Positions 41,340 to 49,312 of a stretch of 64,000 bases of DNA are shown here, piece after piece. Positions within the stretch are counted from its first letter, which is position 1; every line of letters begins with the position of its first letter. The notes under the pieces were generated by a model. That model made no database searches. It saw nothing but the letters and a program-made list of their open reading frames with translations, and was not told the DNA's origin. Source of the stretch: Lentzea sp. NBRC 105346 (lineage in GTDB: Bacteria > Actinomycetota > Actinomycetes > Mycobacteriales > Pseudonocardiaceae); assembly GCF_030269605.1 (NCBI RefSeq), contig NZ_BSTQ01000021.1, positions 124,001 to 188,000 of the forward strand. Direction: 5' to 3'. The translations under genes and the position numbers were made by a program.

Positions 41340-42536
41340 TCACACCACCCGCACGGGCATGTGCTTGGTTCCTAGCATGAAGTTCGACCGCAGCCGCTCG
41401 ATCGGGCCATCCAACTCGAACCGGATGCCACGCTCACGAAGCAGGTCGAACAGGATGGTGACCTCCTGACGCGCCACGGTCTGCCCGATGCACCGGTGGT
41501 TGCCCACACCGAACGCGATGTGGTGGTTCGGCGTGCGCGTCACGTCGAACCTATCCGCGCGATCGAACACCTCCTCATCCCGATTCGCCGACGCGTTCCA
41601 CAACGTGAGCTTGGAACCCGCCGCGATCGGCACGCCGCGGATGACCACGTCACGGGTCGCGGTCCGCTGCACGTAGGCGTTGGTCGAAGTCCACCGCAGA
41701 ATCTCATCCACAGCGGTGGGCAGCACCTCAGGAGAGGCGTAGAACCGATCAGCCTCACCAGGGAACTCGGCAAACGCCGCCACCCCAGCACAGGCGGTAT
41801 ACGGCGTAGTCTCGTTTCCACCAACGACAACGTTGAGGCAGTTGTACAGAATCTGAGCGTCACTCATCGGATACCCGTTGATGCACGAGTTGAGCAACAT
41901 GGTGACCAGGTCGTGCCCAGGCCGATCCTTACGCGAGTCGGCAAGCTCAGCGAGGAAGTCGAAGATCTCCACCTGCGCGGTCACCAACGCGAGGTCACCG
42001 TCGTTGTACTCGCCATCCTCGGACCCAATCATGTTGCGGGTCAAGGCGAGCAGATAGTGAGCGTCCTCAGCGGACAACCCGAACATCGCCGCGAGCACAC
42101 CGGCAGGCAGCTCCGGCGCCACGTCAACGGCAAAATCGCCACCACCATCGGCCACGATCCGCGAAAGCGCCCGGTCGGCATACAACCGCACACTCTCACC
42201 GATCAACGCGAGCATCGAGTTGGCGAACCCCTGCTTGACCTGCTGGCGCAACAACCGGTGCTCAGGTGGATCAGCACAGATCAGCATCTGCCCGGTAGCA
42301 CTGTCCTGCGCGCTACCGAACGAGCCGCCCATGACAGTGCCCTGCTCGGAACTGAAGGTACCGGGATCGACGTACACATCGTGGATGTCGGCGTACCTGG
42401 TCAACGACCAGAACCCGCCGTCCGGCGAAGGGTTCCAGTGCACCGGCTCATTGGCACGAAGGTATGCCCACACCGCATGCGGGTCGCCGTGCACGAACAG
42501 GTCGGTGTCAGTGAGATCGACGAGACCGGCGGTCAC
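41340..42536 (-). CDS. Cytochrome P450, probable PCP-bound amino acid hydroxylase
   Basis: 398 residues. The oxygen-binding I-helix GGNETT (239-244), the ExxR pair in EILRW (278-281) and the haem loop FGVGNHRCIGQ (Cys349) are all intact. The association with an A-PCP didomain and a thioesterase matches the NovI/NikQ-type systems, where the P450 beta-hydroxylates an amino acid held on the PCP. That role is inferred from context. It is the last gene of the reverse MbtH-TE-A/PCP-P450 operon; its ATG overlaps the A-PCP stop. Confidence 0.92.
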   Translation of the reverse strand: MTAGLVDLTDTDLFVHGDPHAVWAYLRANEPVHWNPSPDGGFWSLTRYADIHDVYVDPGTFSSEQGTVMGGSFGSAQDSATGQMLICADPPEHRLLRQQVKQGFANSMLALIGESVRLYADRALSRIVADGGGDFAVDVAPELPAGVLAAMFGLSAEDAHYLLALTRNMIGSEDGEYNDGDLALVTAQVEIFDFLAELADSRKDRPGHDLVTMLLNSCINGYPMSDAQILYNCLNVVVGGNETTPYTACAGVAAFAEFPGEADRFYASPEVLPTAVDEILRWTSTNAYVQRTATRDVVIRGVPIAAGSKLTLWNASANRDEEVFDRADRFDVTRTPNHHIAFGVGNHRCIGQTVARQEVTILFDLLRERGIRFELDGPIERLRSNFMLGTKHMPVRVV

Positions 42537-44299
42537 GAGATCAGCACCTCCTCACGGGTGCGGTCGACGAGCGCGGCGAGTTCTGAGAGCTCGCTCGACT
42601 CGAACACCGCGCGCGGCTTGAGGGTTACGCCGAGTTCCTTGCGCACCAACGAACGGACGCGCACGGCCAGCAGTGAGTGGCCGCCCAGCACGAAGAAGTC
42701 GTCGTGCACGCCGACGTGCTCGACGGTCAGCAGGCGCTCCCACAGGTCGGCCAGGTACTGCTCGGTCTCGGTGCGCGGGGCCACGTAGTCGGGACGTTGC
42801 CGCATGCGGCTGGACGCGGTGTGCCCGAGGTCCTCCCAGTCGCGCTTGCCGTGTGCGTCGGTGGGCATCGCTGGCAGCACGATGAACTCGCTCGGCACCA
42901 GGAAATCCGCCACCCGCTGTGAAAGGTCGGCGCGCAGTTCTCGCAGCGACAACGTATCCACGGCGGGCACGAGGAAGGCGACGAGTCGCTTGTCCCCCGG
43001 CTCGCCCACCGCGATGACCGCGGCCTCGCGGACGTCCGAGTTGGCGCAGATGGCGCGTTCGACCTCGCCGGGCTCGACCCGGTAGCCGCGGATCTTGACT
43101 TGCGTGTCGACGCGGCCCAGGTACTCCAGCACGCCGTCGCCGCGGTCGCGCACCCGGTCGCCCGTGCGGTACATCGCACCGCCGTCGGCGGCGAACGGGT
43201 CCGGTACGAACTTGTCCGCGGTCAGTTCCGGGCGGTTCAGGTAGCCGCGGCTCACACCCGCGCCGCCGACGTACAGCTCGCCCGGCGAGCCGACCGGGAC
43301 CTGCTTGAAGTCCTCGTCCAGCACATACAGGTGGTAGCCGGCGAAAGCGGATCCGATCGGCACGCTCTCGGCGTCGTCGGGAACGGACTTCACCTCGTAC
43401 GCGGTGCACGCTGTGGTCGTCTCGGCCGGGCCGTAGAGGTTGAACAGGCGTCCGGAGAACTTGCTCGCCAGCAGGTCACGGCACGACGACGGGAGCAGCA
43501 CGTCGCCGCCGGAGTGCAGGATTCGCAAGGGGGCGAAGGAATCCCGGTCGACCTTGACCGCGTGGTTGATCGCGATCGCGGGCGCCAGCATCACGGTGAT
43601 CTTGCGGCGCTTCAGCTCGCGCTGCAAATCGGACTCCAGCAGCTCGGGGATCGACGGCAGCACGACGAGCTCGGCGCCCGCGGCGAGCGTGCACCAGATC
43701 TCGAAGTTGGCCGGGTCGAACGAGATGCTGGCGACCTGCGCGGTGCGGTCGTCCGGAGACATCTCGGGCAGCGCGGGGTTCAGCGTGAACGCGACCAGCT
43801 GGCGGTGCTCCAGCACGATCGCCTTCGGCTGCCCCGTCGAGCCGGACGTGTAGAGCACGCACGCGGCGTCGGACGGGCTCGGCGACGGCAGCGAACCACC
43901 CGTGGCCGGTTCGTCGCGGTAGTGCAGGACCTCGACGTCCGGCAGGTCCGCGGCCAGGTCCGGGTGGGTGATCACCAGGCGCACGCGGCCCTCGGTGATC
44001 ATGTAGTCGCGCCGGCCGTCGGCGTAGCGCGTGTCGATCGGCAGGTACGCGGCACCGGCTTTCAGCACGCCGAGCACGGCCACCACGACGTCCACGCCGC
44101 GTCGCAGGTGCACCGCGACCCGGTCCTCCCGGCCGACACCGAGCGCGACCAGCCGGTGGGCCAGCCGGTCGGACCGGGCGTCCAGCTCGGAATAGGACAG
44201 CCGCTGGTCGTCGTCGCTGACCGCGGCGGCCTCGGGGTGGTGCCGCACGCTGTGCGCGAACAGTTCCACGAGCGTCTTGCTGCTCACGATTTCCCTCAT
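42533..44299 (-). CDS. Stand-alone NRPS adenylation-PCP didomain
   Basis: 588 residues. The A domain (about 1-500) has core A3 LYTSGSTGQPKAI (149-161), A4 SFDPANFEIW, A5 NLYGPAETTTA, A7 YRTGDRV, A8 RVDTQVKIRGYRVEPGEVE and A10 HGKRDW. The PCP (about 515-585) has the phosphopantetheine Ser in DDFFVLGGHSLLAV. A by-eye reading of the specificity positions gives D-P-F-L-H-G-L-T-A-K, which I cannot match to a known substrate. It activates one amino acid for processing on the carrier, probably by the adjacent P450, and needs the MbtH partner at 45007. Both ends overlap their neighbours (ATGA). Confidence 0.93.
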   Translation of the reverse strand: MREIVSSKTLVELFAHSVRHHPEAAAVSDDDQRLSYSELDARSDRLAHRLVALGVGREDRVAVHLRRGVDVVVAVLGVLKAGAAYLPIDTRYADGRRDYMITEGRVRLVITHPDLAADLPDVEVLHYRDEPATGGSLPSPSPSDAACVLYTSGSTGQPKAIVLEHRQLVAFTLNPALPEMSPDDRTAQVASISFDPANFEIWCTLAAGAELVVLPSIPELLESDLQRELKRRKITVMLAPAIAINHAVKVDRDSFAPLRILHSGGDVLLPSSCRDLLASKFSGRLFNLYGPAETTTACTAYEVKSVPDDAESVPIGSAFAGYHLYVLDEDFKQVPVGSPGELYVGGAGVSRGYLNRPELTADKFVPDPFAADGGAMYRTGDRVRDRGDGVLEYLGRVDTQVKIRGYRVEPGEVERAICANSDVREAAVIAVGEPGDKRLVAFLVPAVDTLSLRELRADLSQRVADFLVPSEFIVLPAMPTDAHGKRDWEDLGHTASSRMRQRPDYVAPRTETEQYLADLWERLLTVEHVGVHDDFFVLGGHSLLAVRVRSLVRKELGVTLKPRAVFESSELSELAALVDRTREEVLIS

Positions 44300-45003
44300 T
44301 CCTTGAAGTCCCGGGCGATGACGTCGCGAAGTTCCGCCGGCGCGCCGAGGAAGTCGAAGAAGTCGCCCTTGAGCACGTGATGGGTCACGTCGCCGTACTC
44401 CTTCCACTCCCCCATGTGGCTGTGCGGCACGATGGTGTCGTCGGCCCATCCGACCGTCGTGATCGGACAGTGCAACGGCCGGGCGGGTGGGGCGTACTCG
44501 AAGGCCATGTCGATGTCGTTGCGCAGCACGCCGACGGACAGTTCCAGCAACTCCGGCAGCGGGTCGGGGTCGCCGAGCCTGATGGCGATCGCGCGCAGTT
44601 CGTCGACCAGCTGCTCGTCGGTCATGCTCGGGTGGAACGGCTTGGAGATCCCGAGGTACGGCACGTACGACGAGGAGACGAAGAGCCGGTTCGGCTTGCG
44701 CTCCAACCGGTCCGCGACCGCGTGCGCGAGCAGTGCGCCCATGCAGTGGCCGAAGAAGGCGAACGGCCGGTCGAGATACGGTTCGAGCGCCGACGCTGCT
44801 TCCGTCCCGAACGTGTCGAAGTCGGTGTAGGCGGCGTCCCGCATCCGGTTCTCCCGGCCGGGCAGCTGCACCGGGCAGATCTCGATGTCGCCGATCCGGC
44901 CCGGCCAGCCGCGGAACGCCGCGGCGCCCACGCCCGCGAACGGGAAGCAGAACAACCGTTTCGTGGCGTCCGGATCGGGTTCCAGCAGCAACCAGCGTCC
45001 CAT
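44296..45003 (-). CDS. Type II thioesterase with Cys nucleophile
   Basis: 235 residues, alpha/beta-hydrolase of the GrsT/RifR group: LFCFPFAGVGAAAFRGW, QLPGRENRM, the nucleophile elbow GHCMG (Cys87 where nearly all type II enzymes have Ser), and the late catalytic His in VTHHVLKG. It could release the modified amino acid from the PCP or proofread it. The Ser-to-Cys change is shared with its paralogue at 45321-46067, so it is not random decay. It lies between mbtH and the A-PCP gene and is coupled to the latter. Confidence 0.92.
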   Translation of the reverse strand: MGRWLLLEPDPDATKRLFCFPFAGVGAAAFRGWPGRIGDIEICPVQLPGRENRMRDAAYTDFDTFGTEAASALEPYLDRPFAFFGHCMGALLAHAVADRLERKPNRLFVSSSYVPYLGISKPFHPSMTDEQLVDELRAIAIRLGDPDPLPELLELSVGVLRNDIDMAFEYAPPARPLHCPITTVGWADDTIVPHSHMGEWKEYGDVTHHVLKGDFFDFLGAPAELRDVIARDFKE

Positions 45004-45006
45004 CGA

Positions 45007-45186
45007 TCACTCCATTCGCATGTCGCGCCACAGCTCGGCCACCTGGTTCAGGCACGCCTGTTTGGTGCCGGAGAACCCGGTCGGGCGCCATCCCTCGGGC
45101 ACGGCGATGTCCGTGGGCCAGATGCTGAATCGGCCCTCGTCGTTCACCACGACCCGGAAGAACAAGTCGCAGCTCGCCGGTGCCAT
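45007..45186 (-). CDS. MbtH-like NRPS chaperone
   Basis: 59 residues, first gene of the reverse operon. The family pattern is intact: NDEGRFSIWP, VPEGWRPTGFSG, then QACLNQVAELWRDMR, including the three conserved Trp. MbtH proteins bind and activate A domains, here most likely that of the A-PCP protein two genes downstream. The ATG at 45186 is followed by a stop at 45007-45009, only three bases before the thioesterase start. It is slightly shorter than usual (about 60-75) because the C-terminal end after DMR is trimmed. Confidence 0.92.
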   Translation of the reverse strand: MAPASCDLFFRVVVNDEGRFSIWPTDIAVPEGWRPTGFSGTKQACLNQVAELWRDMRME

Positions 45187-45230
45187 GTGACCTCCCGAAC
45201 CCGCGTGGCCGTCGAAGTTAGGAACGGCGG

Positions 45231-45275
45231 GTTAGCGCGGGGTTATGCGGTTCCGGGTCGTAACTCCGGTCTAAC
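45231..45275. promoter_or_regulatory. Symmetric operator-like array in the divergent NRPS promoter
   Basis: GTTAG-CGC-GGG-GTTA (45231-45245) and its inverted counterpart, read on the reverse strand as GTTAG-ACC-GGA-GTTA (45275-45261), share GTTAG-N3-GG-N-GTTA. The GTTA units are 11 bases apart within each half, one helical turn, and the array is mirror-symmetric around 45253. It lies between the MbtH and thioesterase operons (starts 45186 and 45321). An extra GTTAG stands at 45217. It is probably a regulator binding site for both operons. Confidence 0.55.
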
Positions 45276-45320
45276 TGGGCGTCCGTAGCTTGCGTTGCTC
45301 ACGCACTCTCGGAGGGACGC

Positions 45321-46067
45321 ATGTCGCACCGAACCAAGTGGCTGCTGCGCAATCCGGCACCGGACGCCGAGGCGCGCCTGTTCTGTCTGCCGTACAGCGG
45401 GGTCGGCGCGTCGGTGTTCCGCCGCTGGCCGACGCACATCGGCCCGCTCGAGGTCGTTCCGCTGCAGCTGCCGGGCCGCGAGAACCGCATCGGGCAGCCC
45501 GGCTACCGGGACTTCCCCACGTTCGCCAAGGACGCCGCCGAGGCGCTGGAGCCGTACCTGGACCGCCCGTACGCGGTGTTCGGGCACTGCATGGGCGCGA
45601 TCCTGGCGCACGCGCTGGTCACCGAACTGCCCGAGCCGCAACGGCTTTACGTGTCGTCGTCGCGGGTGCCGCACTGGGCGCCGGACCGGCGGTACCGCAT
45701 GCCGGCGCCGGGATCGGTGGGCGTCTACCACCCGTCGATGACCGAGGAGCAGCTCGCGGCCGAGGTCAGCCGCGTGGCCCGCACGGTCGGTGGCGCCGAC
45801 CTGCATCCGGACCTCGTGCCGCTGGCGTTGCGCGTGCTGCGCGGCGACCTGGAGATGTGCTTCGGCTACGCGCCGCCGTTGACGCCGACCGGCTGCCCGA
45901 TCAGCACGATCGGCTGGACCGACGACGCCGACGTGTCGCCGGACGAGATGGGAGTCTGGCAGGAGGTCGCGCCGACGACGCACCACGTGCTGCCGGGAGA
46001 CAAGTTGACGTTCCTCGAGGCCCCTGCCGAGCTGCAGGAGCTCATCGAGAAGGACTTCAGGGGCTGA
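45321..46067 (+). CDS. Type II thioesterase with Cys nucleophile, second copy
   Basis: 248 residues. RLFCLPYSGVGASVFRRW, QLPGRENRI and the elbow GHCMG (Cys90) make it a clear paralogue of the thioesterase at 44296-45003, including the rare Cys for Ser; the late His is in TTHHVLPG. It opens the forward operon TE-PCP-P450, the mirror of the reverse operon. It is expected to work on the PCP at 46070-46570. A GGAGG stands upstream of the ATG. Confidence 0.92.
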   Translation: MSHRTKWLLRNPAPDAEARLFCLPYSGVGASVFRRWPTHIGPLEVVPLQLPGRENRIGQPGYRDFPTFAKDAAEALEPYLDRPYAVFGHCMGAILAHALVTELPEPQRLYVSSSRVPHWAPDRRYRMPAPGSVGVYHPSMTEEQLAAEVSRVARTVGGADLHPDLVPLALRVLRGDLEMCFGYAPPLTPTGCPISTIGWTDDADVSPDEMGVWQEVAPTTHHVLPGDKLTFLEAPAELQELIEKDFRG

Positions 46068-46069
46068 CC

Positions 46070-46570
46070 ATGACTCAGGACATCGAACGCTCGTTGCGCG
46101 ACCACGCCTCCGTGGGCTCGGCCGCGGTCACCGTCGAGGACGACCGCGTGGTGGCCTTCGTGGTACCCGCGGCGGAAAGCCTGTCGCTGCGCGAGCTGCG
46201 CACCGCCCTGGCCGACACGCCGGACGAGTTCGTGGTGCTGCCCGCGCTGCCGCTGGCCGGTGACGGCACCCCGGACTGGGCCGAGCTGTCCCGGTCGCGC
46301 GGCGACCTGCGACGCCGGCGGCAGCCGTACGTGGCGCCACGCAACGACATGGAGCGCTACCTCGCCGGGCTGTGGGAGGACCTGCTCGGTGTCGAGGACA
46401 TCGGCGCCGACGACGATTTCTTCACCCTCGGCGGTCATTCCCTGCTGGCCGTGCGGATCCGCATGCGCCTGCAACGCGACCACGGCGTCACCGTGCCGCC
46501 GGAGGTGCTGTTCGAGAACAGCGTGCTGCACGAACAGGCCGCCGTCGTCGAGAGCATGCGGGAGGCGTGA
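46070..46570 (+). CDS. PCP with a vestigial A-domain C-terminal piece
   Basis: 166 residues. Residues 85-160 form a normal PCP with the phosphopantetheine Ser in DDFFTLGGHSLLAV. Residues 1-80 resemble only the small C-terminal subdomain of an A domain (VGSAAVTVEDDRVVAFVVPA, SLRELRTAL, VVLPALPLAGDGTPDW) and align with the end of the A-PCP protein at 42533-44299. The A10 Lys is lost (DGTPDW against HGKRDW), so this part cannot adenylate. It must be loaded in trans, presumably by the A domain across the promoter. Its start follows the thioesterase stop after two bases. Confidence 0.9.
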   Translation: MTQDIERSLRDHASVGSAAVTVEDDRVVAFVVPAAESLSLRELRTALADTPDEFVVLPALPLAGDGTPDWAELSRSRGDLRRRRQPYVAPRNDMERYLAGLWEDLLGVEDIGADDDFFTLGGHSLLAVRIRMRLQRDHGVTVPPEVLFENSVLHEQAAVVESMREA

Positions 46571-46571
46571 G

Positions 46572-47762
46572 ATGACCCTGGCCCTCGACCTCACCGACCG
46601 GGTGCTGCACTCGACCGAGGACCTCTCGGAGTTCTGGCGGGACCTGCGCCACAACAATCCCGTGCACTGGCTGGATCCCACTGACGGCGGCCCCGGCTTC
46701 TGGGTTCTGACCACCTACGAGCACGTCAGCGCGGTCTACCGCGACACCAAGCACTTCACGTCCGAACGCGGCAACGTGATGGACGCCCTGCGCGCGGGCG
46801 GCGACTCCGCCGCCAAACGGATGCTGTCGCTCACCGACGGCCCCCGGCACGCGGGCATCCGCTCGATCCTGATGAAGACGTTCTCCAAACGTGGTGTCGA
46901 ACAGGTCGGCACCCGCATCCGGTCGGTCGCCCGTTCGCTGGTCGAGTCGGCGCTCGCGGCCGGCGAGTGCGACTTCGCCAAGGACGTTGCCGCGCCCATC
47001 CCGTTGATGGCGATCTGCGACCTGCTAGGTGTTCCGGAGGAAGACCGGTGGCGCATCTTCGACCTCACGTCGTCGATGGTCGCCTCCGAGACGCCCGACC
47101 ACACGCAGAAGGACGCGTGGCGCAACAAGAACGAGGTGCTGTTCTACTTCGCCAACATGGCCGAGGGTCGCCGCGTCGAGCCGCGCGACGACATCGTCAG
47201 TCTCCTGACCGCGGCACAGATCGAGAACGCCGGGCTCACCGAGGACGAGATCATCTTCAACTGCTACAGCCTGATCCTCGGTGGCGGCGAGACCACGCGG
47301 ATGTCCATCGGCGGCGCGGTTCTCGCGCTCATCCAGAACCCGTCGCAGTGGCAGGCGCTGAAGTCCGGTGCCGTGTCGATCGATTCGGCCGTCGAGGAGG
47401 TGCTGCGGTGGACCACACCGTCCATGCACATGGCTCGCACGGCACTCTCGGACGTCGAGATCGGCGGAAAGCTGATCCGGGCCGGTGACATCGTCACGTT
47501 GTGGAACGTGTCCGCCAACCGCGACGAGACGGTGTTCGACTCACCCGACACGTTCGACCTGGCGCGCACGCCCAACAAGCACGTCACCCTCGGCGGAGGA
47601 TCGCACTTCTGCCTGGGCGCGCACCTGGCGCGGCTGGAGATCAACGCCGTGCTGACCGCGTTGCGGGACATGGTGTCCGGGATGGAGCTCGCCGGCGAAC
47701 CCCGGCGGATCTACTCGAACTTCCTCGGCGGCGTGTGCCACGTCCCGGTCTCGCTGCGTTAG
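46572..47762 (+). CDS. Cytochrome P450, second copy of the module
   Basis: 396 residues. I-helix GGGETT (237-242), ExxR in EEVLRW (276-279) and haem loop LGGGSHFCLGAH (Cys347) are intact. GGAGG stands seven bases before the ATG, and the gene follows the PCP gene by one base. Given the layout TE-PCP-P450, oxidation of the amino acid on the preceding PCP is likely. Sequence differences from the P450 at 41340 are large, so the two probably act at different positions or on different residues. The stop overlaps that of the convergent nitrile hydratase activator gene. Confidence 0.92.
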   Translation: MTLALDLTDRVLHSTEDLSEFWRDLRHNNPVHWLDPTDGGPGFWVLTTYEHVSAVYRDTKHFTSERGNVMDALRAGGDSAAKRMLSLTDGPRHAGIRSILMKTFSKRGVEQVGTRIRSVARSLVESALAAGECDFAKDVAAPIPLMAICDLLGVPEEDRWRIFDLTSSMVASETPDHTQKDAWRNKNEVLFYFANMAEGRRVEPRDDIVSLLTAAQIENAGLTEDEIIFNCYSLILGGGETTRMSIGGAVLALIQNPSQWQALKSGAVSIDSAVEEVLRWTTPSMHMARTALSDVEIGGKLIRAGDIVTLWNVSANRDETVFDSPDTFDLARTPNKHVTLGGGSHFCLGAHLARLEINAVLTALRDMVSGMELAGEPRRIYSNFLGGVCHVPVSLR

Positions 47763-48055
47763 TGCTCCGGGTGGTCCAGCACCGACTTCACCGAGGCGAG
47801 CAGGGCCCTGGTGTCGACCACGCCGGTGGTCACCAGGGCCTGCTCCAGCGCGTTCAGCCAGTACTCGTAGTAGTTGTAGGGCTGGGTGGGATCGCGGTCC
47901 TCGATCGCGCGCACGAGCTGGACGCGGAAGTCGTCCCACTCCAGCGCACCGGACTCGGCCAGCGCGACGGCGAGCCCGAAAGCCCTGCTCTCCCAAGGGG
48001 ACTGGAACACCAGCTCGCCGTTGCTCCGCGGCACCGCGGGAAGTTCGAGCTTCAC
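47759..48055 (-). CDS. Nitrile hydratase activator/accessory subunit
   Basis: 98 residues, related to the N-terminal half of nitrile hydratase beta subunits as metallochaperone activators of Co-type enzymes usually are: PWESRAFGLAVALAESGALEWDDFRVQLVRAI and YYEYWLNALEQAL. It helps load cobalt into, or mature, the alpha subunit. GTG 48055 overlaps the alpha-subunit stop (GTGA). It is third in the order beta, alpha, activator, the common order for Co-type operons. Confidence 0.85.
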   Translation of the reverse strand: MKLELPAVPRSNGELVFQSPWESRAFGLAVALAESGALEWDDFRVQLVRAIEDRDPTQPYNYYEYWLNALEQALVTTGVVDTRALLASVKSVLDHPEH

Positions 48056-48627
48056 AGCACGGCCACCCCCACCATCGACTCCCGGGTCACGATCCCGGCG
48101 AGCCGTTCCTCGTCCCAGTCCTCGGTGCCCGCCGGCCGTTGCGGCACGGTGAAATACCGCATCTCCGCGCTGGAGTCCTGCACCCGGATCTCGACGTCTT
48201 CCCCGAGCACCACCCCGAAGTCCTCGGCGAGCACGACGCGCGGTTCGGCCACCATGCGGGCTCGATATTCGGGGCTCTTGTACCAGTTGGGCGGAATTCC
48301 CAGCACCGGCCACGGATAGCAGGAGCACAGCGTGCACACGACGACGTTGTGCACCTCGGGCGTGTTCTCGACCGCGACCAGCTTCTCCCCCTGCAGCCCG
48401 CCGATGTCGAGCTCCCAGCAGGCGGCCGTGGCGTCGGCCAGCAGACGTTGCTTGAAATCCGGATTCGTCCACGCGTGGGCCACCACCCGCGCCCCCAGCA
48501 GCGGACCGATCTCGGACTCGTAGACCTCCACGATCCGGTCCACGGTGTCCGTTCCGATCAGGCCGCGCTCGACGAGCAGCGCCTCCAGGGCCTTCACCCG
48601 AGCGCGTAGCTCGGCTTCGTCCGTCAC
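48052..48627 (-). CDS. Nitrile hydratase alpha subunit, Co-type
   Basis: 191 residues. The metal-binding claw VCTLCSCYPWPVLG (97-110) has Cys98, Cys101 and Cys103, two of which are normally oxidised to sulfenic and sulfinic acid. Thr99 in the CTLCSC pattern is typical of cobalt enzymes (iron enzymes have Ser). PPNWYKSPEYRARMVAEPR follows as in the family. The enzyme hydrates a nitrile to an amide. GTG 48627 overlaps the beta stop. Presence inside a biosynthetic cluster is reminiscent of the toyocamycin nitrile hydratase that makes sangivamycin; a tailoring role is inferred. Confidence 0.92.
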   Translation of the reverse strand: MTDEAELRARVKALEALLVERGLIGTDTVDRIVEVYESEIGPLLGARVVAHAWTNPDFKQRLLADATAACWELDIGGLQGEKLVAVENTPEVHNVVVCTLCSCYPWPVLGIPPNWYKSPEYRARMVAEPRVVLAEDFGVVLGEDVEIRVQDSSAEMRYFTVPQRPAGTEDWDEERLAGIVTRESMVGVAVL

Positions 48628-49289
48628 GAACCCTCCCCAGGCTCTTCGAGGTAGCTCTCCCAGACGTCCACGCGTACCTCGTGGTCTCCTTTTCCCCACA
48701 AATCCAGTGCGCTAAACCCGACGCTGTAGGTGTGTTCCGGATTCTCGCCGTCGTGGTGGGCATTGGTGTCCGGCAGCACGAACGCCGGGTCGACCCGCCG
48801 CACCACGCCCACATGTCCGCGCACATAGGCCGGCAACCGCGTGTGACCAGGCCTGACAACCGAAACGGCCCGAACTCGTGAGCCGACCTCGAAAAGCGGC
48901 GGCGCGGCAACGGTCCGGTCCAGCGAAGCGCCGAACTCGAGGGTGTCCTGAAAGAGCTCGAACAACTCGGGCCGCGGTTTTCCCCTGATCTCGCCAGGAT
49001 CACTGACCCGATCCCGCAGGACATCGGCATCCAGCACCCCGAGCTCGGTCAGGTTCGTCTCCAGCGCGACGAGCCACTGTTCGAAGTAGCCGGACGACCG
49101 GTAGGCCTCGGGAGACATGCGTTCGCGTGCATGGCGGTTCTCGTCGCGGTTGAACAGGCCGATGGTCGACGCGGCCATGGTGAGGCCGAAGACCTTGCGT
49201 TCCCAGTCCGCACCGAACAACGGATCGTCCGGTGAGAACCGGACGGGACCGAAGCCGGGAACACCGCCGAGGTCGTGGGGACCGTCCAT
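48624..49289 (-). CDS. Nitrile hydratase beta subunit
   Basis: 221 residues. The opening MDGPHDLGGVPGFGPV is close to the conserved MDGxHDxGG start of nitrile hydratase beta subunits. The middle ERMSPEAYRSSGYFEQWLVALETNL, and the C-terminal SH3-like barrel with RVRAVSVVRPGHTRLPAYVRGHVGVV and VDVWESYLE, match the family. It pairs with the alpha subunit downstream (overlapping genes). ATG 49289 lies 23 bases after the stop of the LysR gene on the same strand, so the hydratase may be co-transcribed with its regulator. Confidence 0.92.
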   Translation of the reverse strand: MDGPHDLGGVPGFGPVRFSPDDPLFGADWERKVFGLTMAASTIGLFNRDENRHARERMSPEAYRSSGYFEQWLVALETNLTELGVLDADVLRDRVSDPGEIRGKPRPELFELFQDTLEFGASLDRTVAAPPLFEVGSRVRAVSVVRPGHTRLPAYVRGHVGVVRRVDPAFVLPDTNAHHDGENPEHTYSVGFSALDLWGKGDHEVRVDVWESYLEEPGEGS

Positions 49290-49312
49290 AGCGCCATCGT
49301 GGCAAGCGGCGG

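Noticed and set aside
42533..44299. Assigning an amino acid to the A domain from its specificity residues
   Set aside because: The by-eye code D-P-F-L-H-G-L-T-A-K matches no code I can recall with confidence; a predictor would be needed.
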